From NCBI GenBank assembly GCA_016870195.1, contig VGCC01000012.1:1-58532 (forward strand): 58,532 nucleotides of DNA, given 5' to 3'. The DNA comes from Actinomycetota bacterium (GTDB taxonomy: Bacteria; Actinomycetota; Actinomycetes; S36-B12). This document shows positions 42,035 to 50,104 of the stretch, one piece after another. The notes under the pieces were generated by a model. That model had not been told where the DNA came from. It saw only the letters and a list, made by a program, of their open reading frames with translations, and did no database searches. The number at the start of each line of letters is the position of its first letter. Positions within the stretch are counted from its first letter, which is position 1. A program made the position numbers and the translations under genes.

Positions 42035-42877
42035 ATGACTGACATCACACCGCGGATGAACCGCCTATTCAATCCATCCTCAGGCAGGTGCTTCGACGTT
42101 GCCGTGGATCACGGTTTCTTCGGGGAAGGCGCCTTCCTCGCCGGAATCGAGAACCTCCGTACGGCCGTCGCCACTCTCGTGGGGGCCAACCCGGACGCCA
42201 TCCAACTCACCCAGGGGCAGGCGAGCCTCCTGCAACATGAGAACGGTGGCCGGGCGAGACCAGCGCTCGTGATGCGGACGGACGTGGCCAATGTGTACGG
42301 GTCACCACTTCCCGAGCACATGTTCAGCCTGATGATCCCGGATCCCGCCCTGCGAGGCGTCCAACTGGACGCGGCCTGCATCGTGGTCAATCTCTTCGAC
42401 CTACCAGGGCGCCCCGATGTGAAGGAGGCGTGCATCGGCAACGTGCTGCGCGCCCGCCAGGATTGCGATCGGTACGGAATGCCCCTGATGGTCGAGCCAC
42501 TCGTCATGAAGGAGGGCTCGAGTGGTGGCTACTCGGTCAACGGTGACGTCGACACGATCGTGCCGCTGGTCAGGCAAGCCGTCGAGTTGGGTGCGGACAT
42601 CATCAAGGCGGATCCCACCGACAATGCAAGCGACTACCACCACGTTGTGCGCACGGCAACGGGCATTCCCGTACTTGTGCGCGGTGGAGGTCGAGTCAGC
42701 GACCGTGAACTCTTCGAGCGAACCAAGTCGGTACTCGACCAGGGAGCCGCTGGAATCGTCTACGGGCGCAACATCATCCAACACCCGAATCCTGGAGCGA
42801 TGACCCGAGCACTGATGGCGATGCTCCATCAGAACGCCACGGTCGAGCAGGCTGAACAAATCCTCGCCGCAGGATGA
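42035..42877 (+). CDS. Class I aldolase of the DeoC/FbaB/LsrF superfamily
   Basis: A 280-residue TIM-barrel aldolase expected to form a Schiff base with its substrate. It opens FDVAVDHGFFGEG, where the DHG motif is typical of FbaB/LsrF proteins. The probable Schiff-base Lys is in GADIIKADPTD near residue 191. GIPVLVRGGGRVSDRELFE is the phosphate-binding end. Mid-sequence QLTQGQASLL and EACIGNVLRARQDC support the family. AGGGAG lies before the ATG. It is the first of four genes with successive four-base overlaps. The substrate is probably a keto-sugar phosphate, which cannot be read from sequence. Confidence 0.82.
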   Translation: MTDITPRMNRLFNPSSGRCFDVAVDHGFFGEGAFLAGIENLRTAVATLVGANPDAIQLTQGQASLLQHENGGRARPALVMRTDVANVYGSPLPEHMFSLMIPDPALRGVQLDAACIVVNLFDLPGRPDVKEACIGNVLRARQDCDRYGMPLMVEPLVMKEGSSGGYSVNGDVDTIVPLVRQAVELGADIIKADPTDNASDYHHVVRTATGIPVLVRGGGRVSDRELFERTKSVLDQGAAGIVYGRNIIQHPNPGAMTRALMAMLHQNATVEQAEQILAAG

Positions 42878-44010
42878 GCAGCACGGTCCGAATAGGGGTC
42901 ATCGGAGGCGGCCTGATGGGCCGCGAACTCGTTGCGCTCAGCGGTCGATGGATGCATCTCGTCGACCATCCCGCCCAACCGCGCGTGACCGCGATCGCAG
43001 ATCCGAATCCGGCGGCGCGAGAGTGGTTCGAGACCAACGCGGGCGTCACCTTGAGCACCCCGAACTGGCAGGACCTGATCGCCAGCGATGACGTGGACGT
43101 CCTCTACATCGCAGTTCCGCACAACCTCCATGAGGAGATCTACATCGCTGCCGCTCATGCCGGACGTGACTTCCTCGGCGAGAAGCCATTCGGTATCGAC
43201 CTCGCCTCCGCGGAACGAATCGTCGCGGCCATCGACGCCTCACCCGGATTCGTCCGGGTGAGCAGTGAGCTTCCTTTCTTCCCCGGTGCCCAGCGCGCCT
43301 TTGCTGCCTGCGGCGATCTCGGTGAGCTGATCGAAGTGCGTGCCGCCTTCCACCACTCCTCGGATATGGATCGGAACAAGCCGATCAACTGGAAGCGACG
43401 AGCCGAGATCTGCGGCGAGATCGGTGTGATGGGTGATCTCGGGATGCATGTTGCACATGTCCCACTCCGACTGGGCTATGTGCCCACCCAGGTCTTCGCG
43501 GTGCTCGACTCGATCGTGACCGAGCGTCCCGCGAGTGCGGGCAGTAGCGACATGGTCCCGTGTGATACCTGGGATAACGCCATGCTCCTTCTTCGCGCGC
43601 AGGAGACGACTCATCCTGACCGAATGTTCCCCATGGTCTGGGAGACCCGACGTATCTCCCCAGGAAACACGAACTCCTGGGTCTTCGAGGCATTGGGTAT
43701 GGATGCCGGTGTCCGTTTCACCACCCGGAACCCCACGGTCTTCCATCGCTTCCTCCGACGTGGGTCCGAGCAGGTGTGGGAGGAAGTCCAACCAGGGAAT
43801 GTGTCCGCCTGGCCGATGATCTCCCCCGCGATCTTCGAGTTCGGTTTCTCGGATGCACTCCTGCAGATGTGGGCGAGTTACCTTGCGGAACGCGCTGGCG
43901 CCCTCGGCGACCGATTCGGGTGCGCCACACCCGACGAGGCTTTGATGTCCCATCGGGTCTTCGCGGCGGCACTCGAGTCGCAGAAGCTCTCCGCCGCCGT
44001 GTCTTTGTGA
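42874..44010 (+). CDS. Gfo/Idh/MocA-family NAD(P)-dependent oxidoreductase
   Basis: A 378-residue dehydrogenase. The Rossmann start is RIGVIGGGLMGRELV, and DVDVLYIAVPHNLHEEI and FLGEKPFGID give the family E-K-P motif with its catalytic Lys. The C-terminal part (about 150-378) holds a dimerising sheet and GVMGDLGMHVAHVPLRLGY, where the family D-x-x-x-H-x-x-D-like signature would lie. It probably oxidises or epimerises a cyclitol or sugar acid. It overlaps the aldolase and the transporter genes by four bases each, so it acts in the same pathway. Confidence 0.88.
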   Translation: MSSTVRIGVIGGGLMGRELVALSGRWMHLVDHPAQPRVTAIADPNPAAREWFETNAGVTLSTPNWQDLIASDDVDVLYIAVPHNLHEEIYIAAAHAGRDFLGEKPFGIDLASAERIVAAIDASPGFVRVSSELPFFPGAQRAFAACGDLGELIEVRAAFHHSSDMDRNKPINWKRRAEICGEIGVMGDLGMHVAHVPLRLGYVPTQVFAVLDSIVTERPASAGSSDMVPCDTWDNAMLLLRAQETTHPDRMFPMVWETRRISPGNTNSWVFEALGMDAGVRFTTRNPTVFHRFLRRGSEQVWEEVQPGNVSAWPMISPAIFEFGFSDALLQMWASYLAERAGALGDRFGCATPDEALMSHRVFAAALESQKLSAAVSL

Positions 44011-45269
44011 AGCGGACTGCCCGTGCGATCCGTCGCACACCCCTCTTGGCCGGTCTCCCCAAGGAAGTAGCGGTCCTCACCGCGATCGCCTTCTGTGTCG
44101 CACTCGGCTTTGGAATCCTCGCTCCGTCGCTGCCCATCTTCGCCAGGACGTTCGATGTCTCAGCACTCCAGGTGAGTGCCGTGATCTCGGTGTTCGCGCT
44201 CATGCGTTTCGTCAGCGCTCCCGGGGCCGGGGCCCTCACGGATCGTTTCGGCGAGCGCGTAATCATGTCGTCCGGTCTCGCGATCGTCGGACTCTCCAGC
44301 CTCGCTGCAGGCTTCTCCCAGAGCCTGCTCCAACTCATCCTGCTCCGTGGTGTCGGCGGCATCGGCTCATCGATGTTCACGGTCTCCGCGATGGCTCTCC
44401 TGCTTCGCGTTGTCGATACCGAGCAGCGTGGTCGTGCAGCCGCCGCCTTCCAGGGTGGTTTCCTCTTCGGCGGCGTGGCAGGGCCGGCCGTCGGGGGAAT
44501 CCTTGTGGCGTGGTCCATCCGCGCACCCTTCTTCGTCTACGCGGGAGCCCTGCTCATTGCGACACTCGTCGCAGTGGTCTACCTCTCGAGTGCGCATCTA
44601 CGCGAACGTGAACATGAGGTCGCCCACGGCAATGAGAACAGACTGAGTGAACTCCGCGAAGCCTTGCGCAACCGCGCGTACCAGGCGGCGTTGGGAAGCA
44701 ACCTCACCACCGGATTCGTGACCTTCGGTCTGCGCTCCTCGGTCGTGCCACTGTTCGTTGTCGAAGGTCTGGCCCGCGGTGCGTCTCTGTCTGGCTTCGG
44801 ATTCCTGGCGGCAGCCGCGCTCCAGGCCGTCATGCTCCTTCCCGCCGGGCGGATGGCCGATATCCAAGGTCGCCGCAAAGCCCTGCTCATCGGCTCCGTG
44901 GCCACCTTGATCAGCATGATCCTGCTCACGGCCTCCGACTACGCGGCGAACACCCTCGGGGCGGCCGGGATGGTGGGGGTGCTGCTCTTTCTCGCCTCGA
45001 TGGCGGTCCAGGGATATGGAGCAGCGTTCCTGGGCTCGGCTCCATCGGCTGTCGTGGGTGACATCATGGGTGGCCGCAAGGGAGGGATTGTGGTCGCCAC
45101 GTATCAGATGATGTCCGACCTCGGTGCGGTCGTCGGCCCACTGATCGCCGGACTACTCGTGGACGCCTTCGACTTCGATTGGGCGTTCGCCGCCGGTGTG
45201 GTCCTCACGATCCTGCCGATCATCCTGGTACTCCGCATGCCCGAGACGCTTCGACGGAGTGCCGCGTGA
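44007..45269 (+). CDS. Major facilitator superfamily transporter
   Basis: A 420-residue, 12-helix transporter. The motif between helices 2 and 3 is GALTDRFGERVIM (G-x-x-x-D-R-x-G-R type), repeated in the second half as GRMADIQGRRKALL. The GTG at 44007 overlaps the oxidoreductase stop, and the frame also runs further upstream inside that gene. It may take up the sugar released by the sulfatase encoded next, or export a product. Confidence 0.9.
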   Translation: MKRTARAIRRTPLLAGLPKEVAVLTAIAFCVALGFGILAPSLPIFARTFDVSALQVSAVISVFALMRFVSAPGAGALTDRFGERVIMSSGLAIVGLSSLAAGFSQSLLQLILLRGVGGIGSSMFTVSAMALLLRVVDTEQRGRAAAAFQGGFLFGGVAGPAVGGILVAWSIRAPFFVYAGALLIATLVAVVYLSSAHLREREHEVAHGNENRLSELREALRNRAYQAALGSNLTTGFVTFGLRSSVVPLFVVEGLARGASLSGFGFLAAAALQAVMLLPAGRMADIQGRRKALLIGSVATLISMILLTASDYAANTLGAAGMVGVLLFLASMAVQGYGAAFLGSAPSAVVGDIMGGRKGGIVVATYQMMSDLGAVVGPLIAGLLVDAFDFDWAFAAGVVLTILPIILVLRMPETLRRSAA

Positions 45270-46903
45270 CACGACGACGTCTCACCGTCGCAGTGGTCGC
45301 CTGCGCTACCGCCCTCGGATCGGTCGCGAGCCTGACAGCACTCTCGGTGTTCTCCCCCGTGACAACCGCCGTACAGGCGGACACGGTCGTAGAGCCGACT
45401 CCTTCGGCCGCCACCCAGGATCCGAGCCCGAGTGCTAGTCAGTCACCGGCGAAGATCGAGAACGTCGTGTTCATCATCGCCGACGATCTGGACTGGGAAC
45501 TCTTTCGCCAGATCCCACGCCTGGCGGAACTCCAGGATCAGGGCGTGACCTTCACCAATCACACGGTGGTCGACTCGCTCTGCTGCCCCTCGCGCGTTTC
45601 GATTCTGCGCTCGCAGTACATCCACAACCACCTGGTCATCTCCAATCTCGAGGAGACCGGTGGTGGCTGGGCAACGTTCACGAAGCGCAATGAGCAGGTG
45701 AGCAACCTGCCCGTCTGGCTGTCCAATGCCGGCGTGCGCACCGGCATGTTCGGCAAGTACCTCAACGGGTACCCCGATCGGGATGCGCTCACCTACATCC
45801 CCCCGGGCTGGGATGAGTGGGCCGTCCCCACCACTCGCGGTGAGAGTTACTCGGGATACGACTACACACTGAACGTGAACGGAAAACTCGAGGACTTCGG
45901 CCGACGTCCGGTAGACTTCCTCAACGACGTCATCACCCGTAAGGCGACAGCGTTCATCCGGGAATCCTCCGGGCCCTTCTTCGCCATGCTGTCGACCTAC
46001 AGTCCGCACAAGCCGTCACCTATTGCGAATCGCAACAAGGAAACCCATGGCGTCACCGGTGCACCCCGCACACCGACCTACAACGCCTTCGGGGTGAACG
46101 AGCCACCCTGGTTGCAGAGATTCCGGGCACGTACCGATGAGCAACAGGCCGGTGACGATCGGATCTGGCGCCGCCGTGCGCAGTCGGCAGAGTCCGTTGC
46201 CGATTCCGTCGGGGCCGTGCTGTTCGCTCTGCGGGATTCCGGCAAAGCCGAGAACACCTTGGTCGTCATCAGCGCTGATAACGGATACCACCTGGGACAC
46301 TTCCGGCTACCCAAGGGCAAGCGGACTCCGTACGCATTCGACACGGTGGTGCCACTTGTGATGGTGGGGCCCGGTGTGATTCCCGGCACGCGGATCAGCG
46401 CTATGACAAGTGCCATTGATCTCGCGCCCACGTTCACCGAGATCTTCGGTCGTCAGGCGCCCGCGTGGGTTGATGGGCGCTCACTGAAGCCCTTCGTGGA
46501 CACCGGGCAGGCACCTGTGCCCTGGCGCACCGGAGTGCTCTCGGAGAGCCTCGGCGAGTCCGGACCGGGTGACCCGGACTATCAACGCGGCAACCCACCC
46601 CAGTTCGATGCCCTCCGCACAGAGAAGTGGCTGTATGTGGAGTACAAGGACGGCTCGCGGACCCTCTACGACCGCGAGTCAGATCCGTACGAACTCGTCA
46701 ACCTGATGCCGGTCGCGGACCCTGCCCTCGTCGCGCAGTTAGCGGCTCAAACACGAGCCCTCGCAGCCTGTGCCGGACCCCAGTGTCGAGTTGCGGACAT
46801 GATGCCCGTGGTCGGCGAGACTCCCGCACTTCCCACTGCAACGCCGACCCCGACAGAGTCACCTTCGGTGACGCCCGCGCCCAGCCCGTCCCCGACGAGT
46901 TAG
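45266..46903 (+). CDS. Secreted formylglycine-dependent sulfatase
   Basis: A 545-residue arylsulfatase-family enzyme. A signal peptide (about 1-37) is followed by a Ser/Pro-rich spacer, then FIIADDLDW with metal-binding Asp residues. The modification motif is LCCPSRVSILRS, whose second Cys (C-x-P-S-R) becomes formylglycine. HKP, SADNGYHLGHFRLPKGKRTP and ESDPYELVNL complete the active site and C-terminal signature. A Ser/Pro/Thr-rich tail ends the protein. It hydrolyses sulfate esters outside the cell. The formylglycine-generating enzyme must be encoded elsewhere. The GTG overlaps the MFS stop, and the stop interlocks with metB. Confidence 0.92.
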   Translation: MTRRRLTVAVVACATALGSVASLTALSVFSPVTTAVQADTVVEPTPSAATQDPSPSASQSPAKIENVVFIIADDLDWELFRQIPRLAELQDQGVTFTNHTVVDSLCCPSRVSILRSQYIHNHLVISNLEETGGGWATFTKRNEQVSNLPVWLSNAGVRTGMFGKYLNGYPDRDALTYIPPGWDEWAVPTTRGESYSGYDYTLNVNGKLEDFGRRPVDFLNDVITRKATAFIRESSGPFFAMLSTYSPHKPSPIANRNKETHGVTGAPRTPTYNAFGVNEPPWLQRFRARTDEQQAGDDRIWRRRAQSAESVADSVGAVLFALRDSGKAENTLVVISADNGYHLGHFRLPKGKRTPYAFDTVVPLVMVGPGVIPGTRISAMTSAIDLAPTFTEIFGRQAPAWVDGRSLKPFVDTGQAPVPWRTGVLSESLGESGPGDPDYQRGNPPQFDALRTEKWLYVEYKDGSRTLYDRESDPYELVNLMPVADPALVAQLAAQTRALAACAGPQCRVADMMPVVGETPALPTATPTPTESPSVTPAPSPSPTS

Positions 46904-48048
46904 GGGAGTGCCCGGTCGAGGTCCGCGAGTAGATCCTCGGCGTCCTCGATCCCGACACTAAGCCGCACGAGATCTGCGGGAACTTCGAGCGGACTTCCCG
47001 CCGCAGACGCATGCGTCATACGTCCGGGATGCTCGATCAAGCTCTCAACTCCCCCGAGTGACTCACCCAGCGTGAACACTCGCGTGCGCGCACACACGTC
47101 CAGCGCAGCGCTCTCTCCTCCACGGACGCGGAACGAGACCATGCCGCCGAAATCCTTCATCTGCTTCGCGGCGACCGCGTGGCCCGGATGGTCCATCAGA
47201 CCGGGCCAGTGCACAGCAGAGACTTTCGGGTGACCGACGAGGAACTCTGAGACCTGCGCCGCATTCGAGCAGTGGCGATCCATGCGTACGCCGAGGGTCT
47301 TGATGCCGCGCAGAACGAGCCACGAATCGAAGGGCCCGGGCACAGCCCCCATCGCGTTCTGGTGGTAGGCCAGGCGTTGCCCGAGTTCCGCATCCATCGT
47401 GACAAGTGCGCCGCCGATCACATCGCTATGTCCACCGAGGTACTTGGTCGTGGAGTGCACGACCACATCGGCGCCGAGCAGCAACGGCTGCTGCAGGTAC
47501 GGAGACGCGAAGGTGTTGTCGACAACAAGAAGTGCTCCTGCGCTATGCGCCGCATCCGCGATGGCAGCGATGTCCGCGATGTTGAGCAGCGGATTGGTCG
47601 GGGTCTCGATCCAGACAAGTGCCGTACGCCCCGGGATGATCGCCGCGGAGATCGCAGCCGGATCGGTCACGTCCGCCGGTGTGTGATCGACACCCCATGG
47701 CTGCGCCACGCGGGCGAAGAGTCGATAGGTGCCTCCGTATGCGTCGTCGGGGATCACCGCGTGGCGCCCGGGCGCCAGCACCGTCCGCAGCAGGGTGTCC
47801 TCCGCGGCGAGACCGGAGGCGAAGGCGAGACCCACTGCGGGTTCCACCGGTGACTCGAGCGAGGCAAGGCATTCCTGGAGCGCAGTGCGGGTGGGATTGC
47901 CACTGCGTGAGTACTCGTAGCCACCGCGCAGGCCGCCCACGCCGTCCTGCGCATATGTGGACACCTGGTAGATCGGCGGGACCACGGCACCGGTCAGCGG
48001 GTCTGGTTCCTGCCCAGCGTGAATCGCCCGGGTGTTGAAGCCCTCCAT
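46900..48048 (-). CDS. metB: Cystathionine gamma-synthase/lyase-family PLP enzyme
   Basis: A 382-residue Cys/Met-metabolism PLP enzyme joining O-acyl-homoserine with cysteine, or cleaving cystathionine. It has FNTRAIHAGQEPDP, YEYSRSGNPTR, the PLP-Asp in LLVVDNTFASPYLQQPL and the PLP-Lys in VVHSTTKYLGGHSDV. The C-terminus reads SLGGVESLIEHPGRMTHAS. Its context with cbs and msrA and its similarity to actinobacterial MetB favour gamma-synthase, but lyase activity is possible. The ATG at 48046-48048 follows a TAGGGT -10 by seven bases. Confidence 0.9.
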   Translation of the reverse strand: MEGFNTRAIHAGQEPDPLTGAVVPPIYQVSTYAQDGVGGLRGGYEYSRSGNPTRTALQECLASLESPVEPAVGLAFASGLAAEDTLLRTVLAPGRHAVIPDDAYGGTYRLFARVAQPWGVDHTPADVTDPAAISAAIIPGRTALVWIETPTNPLLNIADIAAIADAAHSAGALLVVDNTFASPYLQQPLLLGADVVVHSTTKYLGGHSDVIGGALVTMDAELGQRLAYHQNAMGAVPGPFDSWLVLRGIKTLGVRMDRHCSNAAQVSEFLVGHPKVSAVHWPGLMDHPGHAVAAKQMKDFGGMVSFRVRGGESAALDVCARTRVFTLGESLGGVESLIEHPGRMTHASAAGSPLEVPADLVRLSVGIEDAEDLLADLDRALP

Positions 48049-48054
48049 ACGCCG

Positions 48055-48061
48055 TACCCTA
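48055..48061. promoter_or_regulatory. Shared bidirectional -10 for metB and msrA
   Basis: TACCCTA reads as TACCCT on the plus strand (six bases before the msrA ATG) and as TAGGGT on the minus strand (seven bases before the metB ATG). The two -10 hexamers overlap by five base pairs. Both transcripts would be leaderless, and only one polymerase could bind at a time. Confidence 0.5.
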
Positions 48062-48066
48062 GTGAA

Positions 48067-48714
48067 ATGTTCGGTTTCCGTTCCTCCTCGATGGTCGCCC
48101 CCGATGCTGCCCTCCCTGGCCGTGCGCAGCCGATCTTCGAGGTCGGAGACACCCATACCGTGCTCGGTGGTTCACTGCGCGGACCGTGGTCAGCATCGAC
48201 CGAAGTCATCTACCTCGCCTCCGGATGTTTCTGGGGCGCCGAGGAACTGATGTGGGCAATCCGGGGGGTGGTGAGTACCTCGGTCGGCTACATGGGTGGT
48301 TTCTCCGGCAACCCCACCTACGAAGAGGTCTGCACGGGAATGACCGGACATACCGAGACCGTGATGGTCGCCTTCGAACCCAGCATTGTCACGCTGTTCG
48401 ACATCCTCAAGGTGTTCTGGGAGAACCACGATCCGACGCAGGGTTTCCGTCAGGGCAACGACATCGGCACTCAGTACCGCAGCGCGATCTTCTTCACGAC
48501 GCCGGAGCAGCAGACGCTGGCCGAGGCCACCCGAGATGCCTACCAGCGTGTGATCTCCGACCGCGGCTACGGCCCGATCACCACCGAGATCGCGCCGGCA
48601 GCGGGGCACACCTACTACCTGGCCGAGGAGTACCACCAGCAGTACTTGTACAAGGTTCCCCACGGGTACCGGTGCCATGCGAACACCGGACTCGCCCTCC
48701 CCGCACTCGTCTAA
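48067..48714 (+). CDS. msrA: Peptide methionine-(S)-sulfoxide reductase
   Basis: A 215-residue repair enzyme that reduces methionine-S-sulfoxide in proteins. The catalytic Cys is in ASGCFWGAEELMW. GYMGGFSGNPTYEEVCTG, HTETVMVAFEP, DPTQGFRQGNDIGTQYRSAI and YYLAEEYHQQYL are all conserved. The N-terminal 50-residue extension is usual in actinobacterial MsrA. It is divergent from metB and its stop codon interlocks with that of cbs. Confidence 0.96.
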   Translation: MFGFRSSSMVAPDAALPGRAQPIFEVGDTHTVLGGSLRGPWSASTEVIYLASGCFWGAEELMWAIRGVVSTSVGYMGGFSGNPTYEEVCTGMTGHTETVMVAFEPSIVTLFDILKVFWENHDPTQGFRQGNDIGTQYRSAIFFTTPEQQTLAEATRDAYQRVISDRGYGPITTEIAPAAGHTYYLAEEYHQQYLYKVPHGYRCHANTGLALPALV

Positions 48715-50087
48715 CGCGCGAGGTATCCCAGCAGGTCCTGTCGGGTGATAATCCCGATCGGCTTGCCATCCTCGATGACGACCGCCGCGTCCGCGGACGT
48801 CAAGACACCGACCACATTCGAAACCGATTCCCCTGCACCGATGATCGGCAGTGCCGGGGACATGTGTTCGTCCACACGATCAGACAGTTTCGCCTTCTGG
48901 GTGAAGAGCGCATCGAGAAGATCGCGCTCCACGACGGCCCCGACGACCTCCGCAGCCATCACCGGAGGTTCAGCGCGCACCACCGGGACCTGGGAGACAC
49001 CGAACTCCTCGAGGATCGCGATGGCATCCGCGACCGTCTCCGTGGGGTGCGTATGCACGAGCGGCGGGAGTCCACCTACCTTGCCCGCGAGCACCTCGCC
49101 GACAGTCCGCTGATTGTCCGAGCTGAGGAATCCGTAGGAGCTCAACCACGTGTCGTTGAAGACCTTGGAGAGATACCCACGTCCGCTGTCGGGGAGTAGC
49201 ATGACGATGACGTCGTCGGGAGTAGCGCGGGAGGCAACATCGAGTGCGGCCACGACCGCCATGCCGCAGGAGCCACCCACAAGGAGCCCCTCCTCGCGCG
49301 CTAAACGCCGGGTCATCTCGAAGGATGCGGCGTCCGAAACCGCGATGATCTCGTCACAGATTCCGGTGTCGTAGGTGGTCGGCCAGAAGTCCTCCCCCAC
49401 GCCCTCGACGAGGTACGGGCGCCCGGTGCCACCGGAGTACACCGAGCCCTCGGGGTCCGCACCGATGATCCGCACCCGCCCCTCGCTCGCCTCCTTGAGG
49501 AAACGGCCCGTGCCCGAGATGGTGCCACCGGTTCCGACCCCGGCCACGAAGTGCGTGATGCGGCCATCGGTCTGGCGCCACAGTTCCGGACCCGTCTGCT
49601 CGTAGTGCGAGAGCGGATTATTCGGGTTGCTGTACTGGTCCGGCTTCCATCCGCCGGGGATCTCGCGGGCGAGTCTGTCGCTGACCGAGTAATAGGAACG
49701 CGGATCCTCCGGATCGACCGCCGTGGGACAGACCACGACTTCGGCGCCGTAGGCCTTCAACACATTGCGCTTGTCTTCACTCACCTTGTCCGGGCAGACG
49801 AACACACATCGATATCCCCGCTGTTGGGCAACGAGCGCGAGACCCACGCCGGTGTTGCCGCTCGTGGGCTCGACGATGGTGCCGCCCGGCTTCAGGAGTC
49901 CGTCGCGTTCGGCAGCCTCGATCATGCGGGTGGCAATGCGGTCCTTCACCGAGCCACCGGGGTTCACGTACTCGACCTTGGCAAGCACGAGCGGTCCCGG
50001 TTCCGGGACGATGCCCTTCGTCACGTGGGATAGCCGGACGAGAGGGGTGTTTCCGATGAGGTCCACCACGGACTCGACGTACTGCAT
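48711..50087 (-). CDS. cbs: Cystathionine beta-synthase
   Basis: A 458-residue PLP enzyme condensing homocysteine with serine in reverse transsulfuration. The PLP-Lys is in NPGGSVKDRIATRMIE, the substrate loop is EPTSGNTGVGLAL and the phosphate loop is GVGTGGTISGTG. GGSCGMAVVAAL and LLPDSGRGYLSKVFND are typical of CBS. Two C-terminal CBS modules (about 330-458) probably bind an adenosyl ligand. TAGGGT lies six bases before the ATG. metB, msrA and cbs form a sulfur amino-acid block. Confidence 0.94.
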   Translation of the reverse strand: MQYVESVVDLIGNTPLVRLSHVTKGIVPEPGPLVLAKVEYVNPGGSVKDRIATRMIEAAERDGLLKPGGTIVEPTSGNTGVGLALVAQQRGYRCVFVCPDKVSEDKRNVLKAYGAEVVVCPTAVDPEDPRSYYSVSDRLAREIPGGWKPDQYSNPNNPLSHYEQTGPELWRQTDGRITHFVAGVGTGGTISGTGRFLKEASEGRVRIIGADPEGSVYSGGTGRPYLVEGVGEDFWPTTYDTGICDEIIAVSDAASFEMTRRLAREEGLLVGGSCGMAVVAALDVASRATPDDVIVMLLPDSGRGYLSKVFNDTWLSSYGFLSSDNQRTVGEVLAGKVGGLPPLVHTHPTETVADAIAILEEFGVSQVPVVRAEPPVMAAEVVGAVVERDLLDALFTQKAKLSDRVDEHMSPALPIIGAGESVSNVVGVLTSADAAVVIEDGKPIGIITRQDLLGYLAR

Positions 50088-50093
50088 GCGAAG

Positions 50094-50099
50094 ACCCTA
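50094..50099 (-). promoter_or_regulatory. -10 element of cbs (leaderless)
   Basis: TAGGGT on the minus strand, six bases before the ATG at 50087. Confidence 0.5.
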
Positions 50100-50104
50100 G
50101 GGGC

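Noticed and set aside
43776-44006. N-terminal extension of the MFS transporter
   Set aside because: The extra residues lie within the oxidoreductase gene in another frame. The GTG at 44007 overlapping its stop gives a normal-length transporter.
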